Positions 43,674 through 53,029 of a stretch of DNA of 64,000 bases are shown here, in pieces. The stretch comes from Pelosinus fermentans (lineage in GTDB: Bacteria; Bacillota; Negativicutes; DSM-13327). Each line of letters starts with the position of its first letter. The stretch's first letter is position 1. The position numbers and the translations under genes were made by a program. The stretch lies in the NCBI GenBank assembly GCA_002434245.1, contig DJJR01000016.1:157238-221237 (forward strand), written 5' to 3'. Below the pieces are notes generated by a model. The model saw only the letters and a program-made list of their open reading frames with translations. It was not told the DNA's origin and did not search any database.

Positions 43674-45341
43674 ATGAAGAGTGATGTAGAAATTGCCCAG
43701 GGGGCAAAAATGCAGCCAATTATTCAAATTGCGGCTGATCTTGGCTTAAGTGAAGACGATATTGAACAGTATGGAAAATACAAAGCCAAAATTTCGCTGG
43801 CGGCGTGGGATAAAATGAAACAGCGTCCCAACGGGAAACTGGTATTAGTCAGCGCTATCAATCCGACTGCAGCAGGTGAGGGGAAAACAACGACGACTGT
43901 TGGATTAGGAGATGCCTTTCGAAGGCTGGGGAAAAAGGCGATGATTGCCTTGAGGGAACCGTCATTGGGACCTTGTTTTGGCATGAAGGGCGGTGCAGCT
44001 GGCGGTGGATATGCGCAGATTGTGCCAATGGAAGATATCAACTTGCATTTTACTGGTGATATTCATGCTGTGACCACGGCGCATAACTTACTGTCAGCAA
44101 TCATTGATAATCATATCCAACATGGCAATGTACTGGGCATTGATCCGCGTCGCATTACTTGGCGAAGAGTAATTGACCTTAATGACCGGACATTACGTCA
44201 TATTGTGCTTGGAATAGGTGGAAAGGCCAATGGAGTACCAAGAGAAAGTGGCTTTGACATCTCCGTTGCATCAGAATTAATGGCGATTTTGTGTTTAGCA
44301 AAAGATTTGGATGATATGAAGCAAAGAATTAGCAAGATCATCGTTAGCTATACCTATGACAATCAACCAATTACGGCAGCGGATTTAAAAGCTGCTGGTG
44401 CGCTGACACTCTTATTCAAAGATGCCATTAAACCCAATTTGGTGCAAACACTTGAGCACACACCGGCTTTTGTGCATGGAGGGCCTTTTGCCAATATCGC
44501 TCATGGATGCAATAGTGTAATGGCATCCAAGTTTGCGTTAAAACTATCTGATATAGTGATTACTGAGGCTGGTTTTGGTGCTGACTTGGGGGCGGAGAAG
44601 TTTATTGACATTAAATGCCGTTTTGCTGGGTTTATGCCTGATGCGGTAGTGCTGGTTGCCACGGTAAGGGCACTTAAGGCACACGGCGGTATTGCTAAGA
44701 CCGAATTGACAAAAGTCAATCAACAGGCACTGGGACAAGGAATAGAAAATCTAAAAAAACACATTGAAAATATGCATAAATTTAATGTTCCTACGGTGGT
44801 TGCTATCAATGCTTTTCCAACGGATACAGAAGAAGAACTATCATTTGTCAGGGAACAGTGTAAGGCGCTTGGTGTTACAGTGGCGATTTCAAAAGTATGG
44901 GCCAAGGGCGGTGCTGGGGGAATGGAACTGGCTGAGCAGCTTCTTGACATGTTTAAACAACCTAAACCTGTTAGCTTTTTATATGATGAAACATTGCCAG
45001 TGAAAGAGAAAATTAGCGTGATTACCAAAGAAATTTATGGTGCAGATACTGTTAATTATAGCAAGGCAGCCGAGAAGAACATTCAGGATTTGACTGCGAT
45101 GGGCTTTGATAAAACGCCGGTTTGTATTGCTAAGACGCAATATTCTTTATCCGATGATGCAACAAAGATTGGCCGCCCAAAGGCTTTTACCATGACAGTT
45201 AGGGAAATACGCATAGCTGCCGGTGCTGGATTTTTGGTGGTGATTACCGGCGATATTATGACAATGCCAGGACTTCCAAAAAAACCTGCGGCAGAAATGA
45301 TGGATATTGATAATGATGGTAAAATTACTGGATTGTTTTAA
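43674..45341 (+). CDS. fhs: Formate-tetrahydrofolate ligase
   Basis: 555 residues from ATG 43674 (GAGGTGAT 7 bases upstream). It links formate to THF with ATP, or runs in reverse to make ATP and formate. Visible: P-loop [20 protein letters not shown] (about residue 60), the [24 protein letters not shown] folate and K+ site (about 92), and [15 protein letters not shown] (about 295). In histidine breakdown it can drain the formyl group delivered by FtcD and FchA, giving one ATP per histidine. FolD, which would turn methenyl-THF into 10-formyl-THF, is not in this window. Confidence 0.96.
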   Translation: MKSDVEIAQGAKMQPIIQIAADLGLSEDDIEQYGKYKAKISLAAWDKMKQRPNGKLVLVSAINPTAAGEGKTTTTVGLGDAFRRLGKKAMIALREPSLGPCFGMKGGAAGGGYAQIVPMEDINLHFTGDIHAVTTAHNLLSAIIDNHIQHGNVLGIDPRRITWRRVIDLNDRTLRHIVLGIGGKANGVPRESGFDISVASELMAILCLAKDLDDMKQRISKIIVSYTYDNQPITAADLKAAGALTLLFKDAIKPNLVQTLEHTPAFVHGGPFANIAHGCNSVMASKFALKLSDIVITEAGFGADLGAEKFIDIKCRFAGFMPDAVVLVATVRALKAHGGIAKTELTKVNQQALGQGIENLKKHIENMHKFNVPTVVAINAFPTDTEEELSFVREQCKALGVTVAISKVWAKGGAGGMELAEQLLDMFKQPKPVSFLYDETLPVKEKISVITKEIYGADTVNYSKAAEKNIQDLTAMGFDKTPVCIAKTQYSLSDDATKIGRPKAFTMTVREIRIAAGAGFLVVITGDIMTMPGLPKKPAAEMMDIDNDGKITGLF

Positions 45342-45390
45342 GCCAATACAAATTGTAAACCAATAGATAAGACTGAGCAGGAGGATAAGT

Positions 45391-46401
45391 ATGTTTCAGG
45401 ATCGATATGAGACAGGGGATTTTACAATATGGCAGGGGCGGATTGACAGCAGGGAAAATTATGATGCTTTTCGGTGGCACCAATGGATAAAAACGCTGGA
45501 TTTAAGGCAGCCATTATTTAATTTCACGGGTAAATTGGGATTTGCATTGCTGGGATTTTGCTGCGATGAGGGCATACGAAGGAATAACGGACGCCAAGGT
45601 GCTTCTTCGGGGCCCGAGGAGATACGACGTGAACTTGCTAATTTACCCTGTTCTTTTTCTTCAGAGGTGTTGGTGTTTGATGCGGGAAACATTACCTGTG
45701 CAGATGGAGAGCTAATGAAAAGCCAGATGGCGCTAGAACAAGCAGTTCTTTATCTTCGTCAAGCCGGATTGTTTCCTCTAGTTATGGGAGGAGGTCATGA
45801 AACTGCTTTGGGACATTTCCGGGGACAAGCGGATTTCCTGCGACAGAAAGATGGTAAATGTGATCTGGGTATTTTAAATTTTGACGCACACTTTGATCTT
45901 CGACCATTTATTGGGGAAGGAAATTCTGGGACGATGTTTCGGCAAATTGCCGATGATGCTTGCAAATGGGGAGAAGAGTTTCATTATTTTTGCCTGGGTA
46001 TCCAGCGCAGCACCAATACACTTGAATTATTCAAAACGGCCCAACAATTAGGAGCAGGTTATTTATTAGCAGGTGATATTTCCATGCAATATGAAGAACA
46101 TATCCTGGAAAAGCTCGATTCTTTTATGCAGTCCATACCCAATCTTTACGTAACGATTTGTGCAGATGTATTTTCCTCTTCTTTTGCTCCCGGAGTCAGC
46201 GCACCACAACCTTTAGGGCTGCATCCGGAGATGGTGCTGAAGTATTTAAAGCATATACTTCGCACACAGAAAGTTGTTGGATTTGACATTGCAGAAGTAT
46301 CACCACGGTTTGATCATGACAGGGCAACTGCGAGTTTGGCCAAAGTGATTATTTTTGCTGTAGTTGATACTCTTTGCAGATTGAAAGGGTTAGCTAGGTG
46401 A
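45391..46401 (+). CDS. hutG: Formimidoylglutamase (HutG)
   Basis: 336 residues; AGGAGG 8 bases before the ATG. Arginase-family fold with metal ligands in VMGGGHETALGH (about residue 137) and NFDAHFDLRP (about 168), and a third group in YVTICADVFSSSFAPGVSAP (about 258), where the first Asp of the arginase DxD is Cys, as I recall for other HutG proteins. It hydrolyses N-formimino-L-glutamate to glutamate plus formamide. It sits between fhs and hutU, so the region encodes both the hydrolytic (HutG) and the THF-dependent (FtcD) fate of formiminoglutamate. Confidence 0.9.
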   Translation: MFQDRYETGDFTIWQGRIDSRENYDAFRWHQWIKTLDLRQPLFNFTGKLGFALLGFCCDEGIRRNNGRQGASSGPEEIRRELANLPCSFSSEVLVFDAGNITCADGELMKSQMALEQAVLYLRQAGLFPLVMGGGHETALGHFRGQADFLRQKDGKCDLGILNFDAHFDLRPFIGEGNSGTMFRQIADDACKWGEEFHYFCLGIQRSTNTLELFKTAQQLGAGYLLAGDISMQYEEHILEKLDSFMQSIPNLYVTICADVFSSSFAPGVSAPQPLGLHPEMVLKYLKHILRTQKVVGFDIAEVSPRFDHDRATASLAKVIIFAVVDTLCRLKGLAR

Positions 46402-46424
46402 CTGTGAAGATATTTGATAGATAA

Positions 46425-46479
46425 TTTGACGATGCCGGACATTCTTTTGACGATATTTTGACAGTAAGAGTATTATAAT
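46425..46479 (+). promoter_or_regulatory. Phased TTTGAC repeats and -10 ahead of hutU
   Basis: TTTGAC at 46425, 46446 and 46457, with a weaker CCGGAC at 46435: the GAC cores are 10, 11 and 11 bases apart. A perfect TATAAT follows at 46474-46479. The -35 distance is wrong for sigma-A alone (10 bases from TTGACA). The stretch TTTGACGAT-n-GACATT-n-TTTTG is shared with the PAS-fhs promoter at 43238. Confidence 0.6.
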
Positions 46480-46567
46480 CAGAATATAAAGATTATTTAG
46501 ATTGAAGTAGATAGGATTACTATTTTTATAGATGATTTAATACGATTTCGTGGAAGGGGATATGACG

Positions 46568-48595
46568 ATGAAAATCGATAATAAAGAAATTACCTGTGCC
46601 ATGACGATTAAGCTGGACGATGTACTACCAGAGCTGCCGGTATTTAAAGCGGGTGTGCGCAGGGCACCGGATAGAGGCTTTCGACTAACGATTGAACAAA
46701 GTAAAGTTGCATTGAAAAATGCTCTACGGTATATTCCTGAGGAGTTGCATAGCTATTTGGCGAGGGAGTTTATGGAAGAATTAAAAACATATGGGCGGAT
46801 TTATGGTTATCGGTATATGCCGAAGGAAACTATTTACGGTAAACCATTAGATGAATACAAAGGTAATTGCATTGAAGGTAAGGCATTTCAAGTCATGATT
46901 GATAATAACCTGGATCATGATGTTGCACTCTATCCTTATGAAATGGTCACTTATGGAGAGACAGGAAGCGTATGCCAAAATTGGATGCAATATCGATTGA
47001 TTAAAAAATATTTAGAAGTTATGACGCAAGATCAAACACTAGTTGTAGAATCAGGACATCCCCTGGGATTGTTCCCCTCAAAACCTGAAGCGCCCAGGGT
47101 AATTATCACCAATGCTTTGATGGTGGGGATGTTTGATAATCAGGATGACTGGGAAGTTGCCGAACAGATGGGAGTTGCCAACTATGGACAGATGACAGCG
47201 GGCGGCTGGATGTATATTGGTCCGCAAGGCATTGTTCATGGAACTTTTAACACCTTGCTAACAGCAGGTAGGATTAAATTGGGCGTTGCACCTCATGATG
47301 ATTTGCATGGGAAGTTGTTTGTTTCCTCTGGATTAGGCGGTATGAGCGGTGCACAGCCAAAAGCAGTAGAAATTGCTGGTGCAGTTGGTATTATTGCTGA
47401 GGTAGACTTCTCCCGTATTCAGACACGTTTAGAACAAGGATGGGTTGGAAAATGCAGCGATGATATTGAGGAAGTATTCAAAATGGCGGAAGAATATCAG
47501 AATGCGGGCAAAGCGTTGTCTATAGCCTACCATGGCAATATTGTAGATTTGCTGGAATATGCAGTAGCCAATCGGAAGCATATTGACTTGTTGTCTGATC
47601 AAACCTCCTGCCATGCGGCATATGATGGTGGTTATTGTCCACAAGGGTTGACCTTCGAGGCGCGGACTGCACTTTTGACTGAGAATCGCGGCAAATTTCA
47701 TGCATTGGTTAATAAGAGCTTACAGCGTCATTTTGTATTAATTAAAGAACTGGTAGAACAGGGAACCTACTTTTTTGATTACGGAAATGCATTTATGAAG
47801 GCAATTTATGATGCAGGGGTTACAGAAATTGCTAAAAACGGACATGATGAAAAAGATGGCTTTATTTTTCCTTCTTATGTGGAAGATATCATGGGACCAC
47901 AATTGTTTGATTATGGCTATGGTCCGTTTCGCTGGGTTTGCTTAAGCGGCAAACCAGAAGATTTACATAAAACCGATCAGGCGGCGATGCAATGCATTAA
48001 CCCTGAACGGCGCGGGCAGGATCGGGATAATTATATTTGGATTCGTGATGCCCAAAAACATAAGTTGGTTGTAGGAACCCAGGCGCGCATTTTATATCAG
48101 GATGCAGGAGGACGTAAGAGTATTGCATTACGTTTTAATGAAATGGTGCGCCGCGGTGAGATTGGTCCGGTCATGTTAGGGCGCGATCATCACGATGTCA
48201 GCGGCACGGACTCACCCTTTCGTGAAACGTCAAATATCAAAGATGGCAGCAACGTAATGGCAGATATGGCAGTACAATGTTTTGCAGGAAATGCTGCCAG
48301 AGGAATGAGCCTGGTCGCATTGCACAATGGCGGCGGTGTGGGAATCGGTAAATCAATCAATGGCGGCTTTGGTATGGTGTTGGATGGTAGTAAGCGGGTG
48401 GATGAAATTTTGCGATCGGCCATGTTGTGGGATGTCATTGGGGGGGTAGCCCGTCGGTCATGGGCAAGGAATGAACATTCAATTGAAACCATTATTGAAT
48501 TTAACCGCGATTATGCAGGCAAGGCTCATGTGACGATTCCTTATATTCCAGAGGAAGAACTGATCGATACGATTGTCACTGCAGCATTTCAATAG
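46568..48595 (+). CDS. hutU: Urocanate hydratase
   Basis: 675 residues from ATG 46568 (AAGGGGA 7 bases upstream). It adds water to urocanate to give 4-imidazolone-5-propionate, with NAD+ as a tightly bound electrophile. Family marks: GRIYGYRYMPKETIYGKPLDEYKGN, YPYEMVTYGETGSVCQNW, VESGHPLGLFPS, ANYGQMTAGGWMYIGPQGIVHGT (NAD site, key GQM and G residues), SSGLGGMSGAQPKA, and LGRDHHDVSGTDSPFRETSNI. It is about 120 residues longer than the classical 550-residue enzyme of Bacillus or Pseudomonas, a longer form known in some anaerobes. It starts its own transcription unit with hutI, ftcD and fchA downstream. Confidence 0.95.
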   Translation: MKIDNKEITCAMTIKLDDVLPELPVFKAGVRRAPDRGFRLTIEQSKVALKNALRYIPEELHSYLAREFMEELKTYGRIYGYRYMPKETIYGKPLDEYKGNCIEGKAFQVMIDNNLDHDVALYPYEMVTYGETGSVCQNWMQYRLIKKYLEVMTQDQTLVVESGHPLGLFPSKPEAPRVIITNALMVGMFDNQDDWEVAEQMGVANYGQMTAGGWMYIGPQGIVHGTFNTLLTAGRIKLGVAPHDDLHGKLFVSSGLGGMSGAQPKAVEIAGAVGIIAEVDFSRIQTRLEQGWVGKCSDDIEEVFKMAEEYQNAGKALSIAYHGNIVDLLEYAVANRKHIDLLSDQTSCHAAYDGGYCPQGLTFEARTALLTENRGKFHALVNKSLQRHFVLIKELVEQGTYFFDYGNAFMKAIYDAGVTEIAKNGHDEKDGFIFPSYVEDIMGPQLFDYGYGPFRWVCLSGKPEDLHKTDQAAMQCINPERRGQDRDNYIWIRDAQKHKLVVGTQARILYQDAGGRKSIALRFNEMVRRGEIGPVMLGRDHHDVSGTDSPFRETSNIKDGSNVMADMAVQCFAGNAARGMSLVALHNGGGVGIGKSINGGFGMVLDGSKRVDEILRSAMLWDVIGGVARRSWARNEHSIETIIEFNRDYAGKAHVTIPYIPEEELIDTIVTAAFQ

Positions 48596-48629
48596 TTTCG
48601 TATGAAAAAGTGCTAAAGGGGGAGATGCT

Positions 48630-49913
48630 TTGCATAGTGAAGGTAGTATCTTGTTAATTAAACATGCAGCAGAGATTGTTACCAGCACAGGGACAACTGC
48701 CAAAAAAGGAACCGATATGAACTGCTTGGAAAGAATCATTGACGGTGCGTTATTGGCAAAGGATGGAATGATTGAATGGGTGGGGACAACTGTTGATCTG
48801 CCCGAGATTTCCCATGATAATATAACGATTATTGATGCGACGGGGTGCAGTGTCATTCCAGGGTTTGTAGATTCTCATACACATTTTGTGTTTGGCGGCT
48901 ATCGTCCAGAAGAATTTTTCTGGCGCCTTAGCGGAACGCCTTATCTGGAGATCTTAGAGCGTGGCGGTGGTATTTTAAATACCGTCAAAGCCACTCATTC
49001 TATGGGATATGAAGCAATGGTTGAGACTGCGTCAAGGCGGTTAGATGAGATGCTAGCTATGGGTGTTACTACCGTGGAAGGCAAGAGTGGTTATGGATTG
49101 GATTTTGATACGGAACTCATGCAATTACAAGCCATGGGAAAATTAAATGCTGATCATGCTGTTGAGGTTGTACCTACTTTTATGGGAGCCCATGCTGTGC
49201 CTCCTGAATATCGCGGGCGGGAAAATGACTATGTCACATTCATTGTGGAAAAGCTTCTGCCGGCAGTGATAGAGCAGTCAATTGCAGAGTTTTGCGATGT
49301 ATTTTGCGAAAAAGGGGTATTCTCAGTCCATCAGACGCGAAAGATTCTGCAGGCCGCAGGTGATTTAGGCTTAAAAATAAAAATTCATGCTGATGAGATT
49401 GTATCCTTTGGCGGAGCAGAGCTTGCAGCAGAACTTGGGGCTGTTTCTGCTGATCATTTGCTGCAGGCATCGGATAAGGGGATTGCTGACATGGCGGCCC
49501 GAGGTGTAGTGGCGACAGTGCTGCCAATGACGGCATTTTGTCTGAGGGAGCAATACGCCAGAGCCAGATGGATCATTGATAATGGCGGAGCACTCGCACT
49601 AGCAACTGACTATAATCCAGGAAGCTGTTTTAGTCATTCGATTCCCATGCTGATTGCATTGGCTGCTATCCAGCTCGCGTTGTCACCAGCAGAAATTCTG
49701 ACGGCGTTGACGCTAAATGGTGCAGCTGCCGTTGGAAGAGCAGATCGTATTGGTACGTTAGAACCTGGAAAGCAGGCTGATATTGTTATGCTGAAATATC
49801 CATCTTATTTATTCTTGAGTTATCATGCTGGGATGGATATCGTCGACCGGGTTATTAAGAAAGGGCAAGTGGTTGCAGACAAACGAAATAGTAATCTGGG
49901 AGGTAATAAATAA
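48630..49913 (+). CDS. hutI: Imidazolonepropionase
   Basis: 427 residues; TTG start 6 bases after AAGGGGGAGA. A metal-dependent amidohydrolase that opens imidazolonepropionate to N-formimino-L-glutamate. Metal ligands appear in VDSHTHFVFGG (about residue 82) and KIHADEIVSFGGAELAAELGAVSADHL (His and Asp, about 255-280), and the conserved ALATDYNPGSC loop with the final metal Asp is near 325. The family PTFMGAHAVPPEYRG segment is present. It lies 34 bases after hutU and one base before ftcD. Confidence 0.95.
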   Translation: MHSEGSILLIKHAAEIVTSTGTTAKKGTDMNCLERIIDGALLAKDGMIEWVGTTVDLPEISHDNITIIDATGCSVIPGFVDSHTHFVFGGYRPEEFFWRLSGTPYLEILERGGGILNTVKATHSMGYEAMVETASRRLDEMLAMGVTTVEGKSGYGLDFDTELMQLQAMGKLNADHAVEVVPTFMGAHAVPPEYRGRENDYVTFIVEKLLPAVIEQSIAEFCDVFCEKGVFSVHQTRKILQAAGDLGLKIKIHADEIVSFGGAELAAELGAVSADHLLQASDKGIADMAARGVVATVLPMTAFCLREQYARARWIIDNGGALALATDYNPGSCFSHSIPMLIALAAIQLALSPAEILTALTLNGAAAVGRADRIGTLEPGKQADIVMLKYPSYLFLSYHAGMDIVDRVIKKGQVVADKRNSNLGGNK

Positions 49914-49914
49914 G

Positions 49915-50805
49915 ATGAGCAAATTAGTAGAATGTGTACCTAACTTTAGTGAAGGACGCCGCCCTGAAGTCATTGAGGCCATCGTAAATGAAGTGAAGAA
50001 AATAGAAGGTATCAAGCTGCTGGATGTACAATCCGATGCCAGCCACAATCGCTTGGTGGTGACATTTGTAGGTGAACCCCAAGCCGTTAAACAGGCAGCC
50101 TTTGCCTCTTGTGCCAAGGCCACGGAATTAATTGACATGGAACAACATCATGGTGAGCATCCGCGTATAGGAGCTACTGATGTAATTCCTTTCATTCCTG
50201 TACGAGGAGTCAGCCTTGAAGAATGCGTGGATTTAGCCAATGAATTAGGGAAAGAAATTGCTGAAAAACTAGACATCCCAGTGTATCTGTATGAAGCAGC
50301 CGCGAAAAAGCATGAGCGTAAGAACTTGCCAGATGTTCGCAAAGGGCAGTATGAAGGCTTAAAAACAGCCATTACACAGCCGGAAAGAAAGCCGGATTAT
50401 GGTCCGGTCAAAATGCATCCTAAGGCTGGTGCTACAGTAGTAGGGGCCAGGCAGTGCTTAATTGCTTATAATATTAATTTAAGTACCAGTGATGTCAACA
50501 TAGCTAAGAAGATTGCCACTGCTATCCGGGAAGCCAAAGGCGGTTTCAAATACTGCCGTGCCATGGGTATTATGATTGAAGAACGCAATGTTGCACAAGT
50601 TACTATCAATATGATTAATTATGAAGGCACACCACTACACCGCGTATTTGAAACGGTAAAAAATGAAGCAGCCCGTTACGGTGTCAACATTATTGGCAGC
50701 GAAATTGTGGGGCTGGTACCAATGCAGGCACTCATTGATACAGCGGATTATTACTTACGCCTCGAGGGCTTTAATCGTAAGCAAGTGCTGGAAGAAAATA
50801 TTTAG
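49915..50805 (+). CDS. ftcD: Glutamate formiminotransferase
   Basis: 296 residues from ATG 49915 (GGGAGG upstream), one base after the hutI stop codon. It moves the formimino group of formiminoglutamate to THF, giving glutamate and 5-formimino-THF. Family marks: ECVPNFSEGRRPEVIEAI, the DASHNRLVVTFVG folate region, HHGEHPRIGATDVIPFIP with the catalytic His pair, and GARQCLIAYNINL. Only the transferase domain is present; the cyclodeaminase is a separate gene directly downstream, as in Firmicutes, whereas the mammalian enzyme is a fusion. Confidence 0.95.
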   Translation: MSKLVECVPNFSEGRRPEVIEAIVNEVKKIEGIKLLDVQSDASHNRLVVTFVGEPQAVKQAAFASCAKATELIDMEQHHGEHPRIGATDVIPFIPVRGVSLEECVDLANELGKEIAEKLDIPVYLYEAAAKKHERKNLPDVRKGQYEGLKTAITQPERKPDYGPVKMHPKAGATVVGARQCLIAYNINLSTSDVNIAKKIATAIREAKGGFKYCRAMGIMIEERNVAQVTINMINYEGTPLHRVFETVKNEAARYGVNIIGSEIVGLVPMQALIDTADYYLRLEGFNRKQVLEENI

Positions 50806-50862
50806 TTGCTGGATAATGCGAGTAGTCTTTTGTATACTGATAAAATTGGGGGTATTAATCGT

Positions 50863-51486
50863 ATGCTGATTGACAAAAGTATCACAGGGTTTTTAGCAGA
50901 ACTAAAATCAGACTCCCCGGCACCAGGAGGCGGCAGTGCAGCCGCTTTAGTGGGGGCCATCGGGGCGGCGCTGGGAATTATGGTAGGAAATCTAACGATA
51001 GGTAGTGCAAAATATGAAACGGTACATGAGCAATGCAAAGAGGTGTCCTTGGATTTTGAAGAACGTTTAGCTTCCTTGGAAAAATATATTGATGAGGATA
51101 CAGAAGCCTTTAAACAGGTAATGAAAGCCTATAAATTACCTAAGAATACTGATGAAGAAAAACAGGTGCGTATAAAAGCTATTCAAGAATTCCTAAAAGC
51201 TGCATCTACATTACCGTTTACCGTTGCCAGGACTTGTCTGGATGTACTAGAGTTATCGGTGAAAATACTCTCTATTGGCAACGTCAATGCGGCAAGTGAT
51301 GCAGCGGTAGCGGGAAGAATGGCAGAGGCTGCTATGTGGTCAGCTATTTATAATGTACGAATTAATCTGGGGTCAATCAAAGATGCTGATTTTGTTGCTG
51401 ACATGAAAAGCAGAGTTGAAGATATCGTAGCACGTTCGGAAGTGTTAATGGATCAACTCGTTAAAACTGCAAATGAAAAAATATAA
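50863..51486 (+). CDS. fchA: Formiminotetrahydrofolate cyclodeaminase
   Basis: 207 residues from ATG 50863. All-helical protein of the FTCD_C family that converts 5-formimino-THF to 5,10-methenyl-THF plus ammonia. The N-terminal signature SDSPAPGGGSAAALVGAIGAALG is clear (key PGGGS), as is the helix with the conserved Asp in NVNAASDAAVAGRMAEAA (about residue 150). It ends the hutU-I-ftcD-fchA run. The 60-base gap after ftcD contains a moderate TTGGGGGT Shine-Dalgarno. Confidence 0.93.
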   Translation: MLIDKSITGFLAELKSDSPAPGGGSAAALVGAIGAALGIMVGNLTIGSAKYETVHEQCKEVSLDFEERLASLEKYIDEDTEAFKQVMKAYKLPKNTDEEKQVRIKAIQEFLKAASTLPFTVARTCLDVLELSVKILSIGNVNAASDAAVAGRMAEAAMWSAIYNVRINLGSIKDADFVADMKSRVEDIVARSEVLMDQLVKTANEKI

Positions 51487-51553
51487 AGAATAAAGCGCAG
51501 TAATTTTATAAAAATAGGTCAATAAAAGAAAAAAGAATATGGAGGAGATTGTT

Positions 51554-52990
51554 GTGACAACGCTGACAGACCCCAAAAAACAAGCGGTGGATACAGGAGC
51601 ACTGGTTCCAGAAAAAAAAGGTTTACATCGTGATTTGAAATCGCGGCATATGATGATGATTTCCATTGGTGGCACTATTGGTACTGGGTTGTTTCTAGGT
51701 GCTGGGCAAGTGGTGAGCGAGGCAGGACCAGTTGGTGCTGTGTTAGCTTTTCTGTTTGGTGGGATGGTCATGTATTTGGCTCTCTTATGTTTAGGAGAAC
51801 TTGCCGTGGCAATGCCGGTTTCAGGATCATTCCAAAGTTATGCCATGAAATTTATTTCCCCCGGCGTAGGTTTTACAGTTGGATGGTTGTACTGGATTAA
51901 TTGGGCGGTTTGTATTGCAGCTAACTTTACCGCGTCTGCTATTATTATGTCACTGTGGTTTCCTGATGTGTCTATTTGGATCTGGTGTGTATTATTTGCC
52001 GTATTGGTAACTGCCCTGAATTTAATTTCCGTAAAAGTTTATGGTGAAACTGAGTTTTGGTTTGCCGGCATCAAAGTTGCAGCTATTATTGCCTTTATCC
52101 TTGCTGGTGCAGGTTTGATGTTTGGTACTGTTGGTAATGAAGGAGCTATTGGATTTTCCAATTTTAATACCGGGGCTGGGTTATTTCCAAATGGTGGCTG
52201 GGCTTTATTTTTGACTATGATTACGGTAGTGTATTCCTTCCAGGGATCGGAACTGGTGGGCGTGGCTGCCGGGGAATGTGAAAATCCCGGTAAAAATGTT
52301 CCTAAAGTTATTAAAGGTGTTGTTTTTCGAATCATTGTGTTTTATGTGCTGGCAATCATCGTATTAGGAGCAACCATTCCTTATAAAGAAGCAGGTGTGT
52401 TAGAAAGCCCCTTTGCATACGTTTTTGGCCGCATCGGGATCCCCATTGCAAAAGATATTATGAGTTTTGTCGTACTTACCTCAGCCTTATCAGCCAGTAA
52501 TTCTGCGCTATATGTTTGTTCGCGCTTACTCTGGTCAATGTCCAAAGACGGACACGCACCAAAATGGTTAGGACATTTAAATTCGGGGGGCGTGCCCATT
52601 AACGGTGTCTTTTTGACACTGTTGTTATCTGCATTATCACTGTTGACCAGTGAATATGCTGCTGACACCGTTTATATATGGCTGATGTCCAGTGTAGGGT
52701 TGACTGGCTGCTTGATTTGGATTGTCATTGCTTGGTGCCAAATTAACTTCCGCAAACACTTTCTGGAAATTGGCGGTGATTTGAAAGAATTGGTTTTTAG
52801 AACGCCATTATATCCGGCACTGCCAATTGTGGCAATTATCTTGAATATTTGTATTATCGCAAGTTTAGCTTTCATTGATGGACAGGAGATTGTCCTTTAT
52901 ACAGGTTTGCCAATCATCCTGGGGATTTACTTGTATTATATTTTTGTTCATAGCAAGCGTGAAGAAAAACCAGCAGAAATTAGCAAGTAA
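51554..52990 (+). CDS. APC-family amino acid permease, probably histidine/urocanate uptake
   Basis: 478 residues from GTG 51554, 6 bases after GGAGGAG. Twelve membrane helices with the amino acid permease signature: HMMMISIGGTIGTGLFLGAG (helix 1 unwound site), FGGMVMYLALLCLGELAVAMPVSGSF (helix 2-3), GWLYWINW, and VYSFQGSELVGVAAGECENPGKNVPK. It belongs to the LysP/AnsP/HutM-like group (transporter class 2.A.3.1). Its position between fchA and hutH makes histidine the likely substrate, but related permeases carry other amino acids. Confidence 0.9.
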   Translation: MTTLTDPKKQAVDTGALVPEKKGLHRDLKSRHMMMISIGGTIGTGLFLGAGQVVSEAGPVGAVLAFLFGGMVMYLALLCLGELAVAMPVSGSFQSYAMKFISPGVGFTVGWLYWINWAVCIAANFTASAIIMSLWFPDVSIWIWCVLFAVLVTALNLISVKVYGETEFWFAGIKVAAIIAFILAGAGLMFGTVGNEGAIGFSNFNTGAGLFPNGGWALFLTMITVVYSFQGSELVGVAAGECENPGKNVPKVIKGVVFRIIVFYVLAIIVLGATIPYKEAGVLESPFAYVFGRIGIPIAKDIMSFVVLTSALSASNSALYVCSRLLWSMSKDGHAPKWLGHLNSGGVPINGVFLTLLLSALSLLTSEYAADTVYIWLMSSVGLTGCLIWIVIAWCQINFRKHFLEIGGDLKELVFRTPLYPALPIVAIILNICIIASLAFIDGQEIVLYTGLPIILGIYLYYIFVHSKREEKPAEISK

Positions 52991-53029
52991 ATTAGCAGAA
53001 ATTTTCGAAAAATGCGGAGGCGATTCAGC

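Noticed and set aside
46457..46479. Ordinary sigma-A promoter (TTGACA with TATAAT) before hutU
   Set aside because: The spacer would be only 10 bases instead of 16-18. The TTGACA belongs to the phased repeats.
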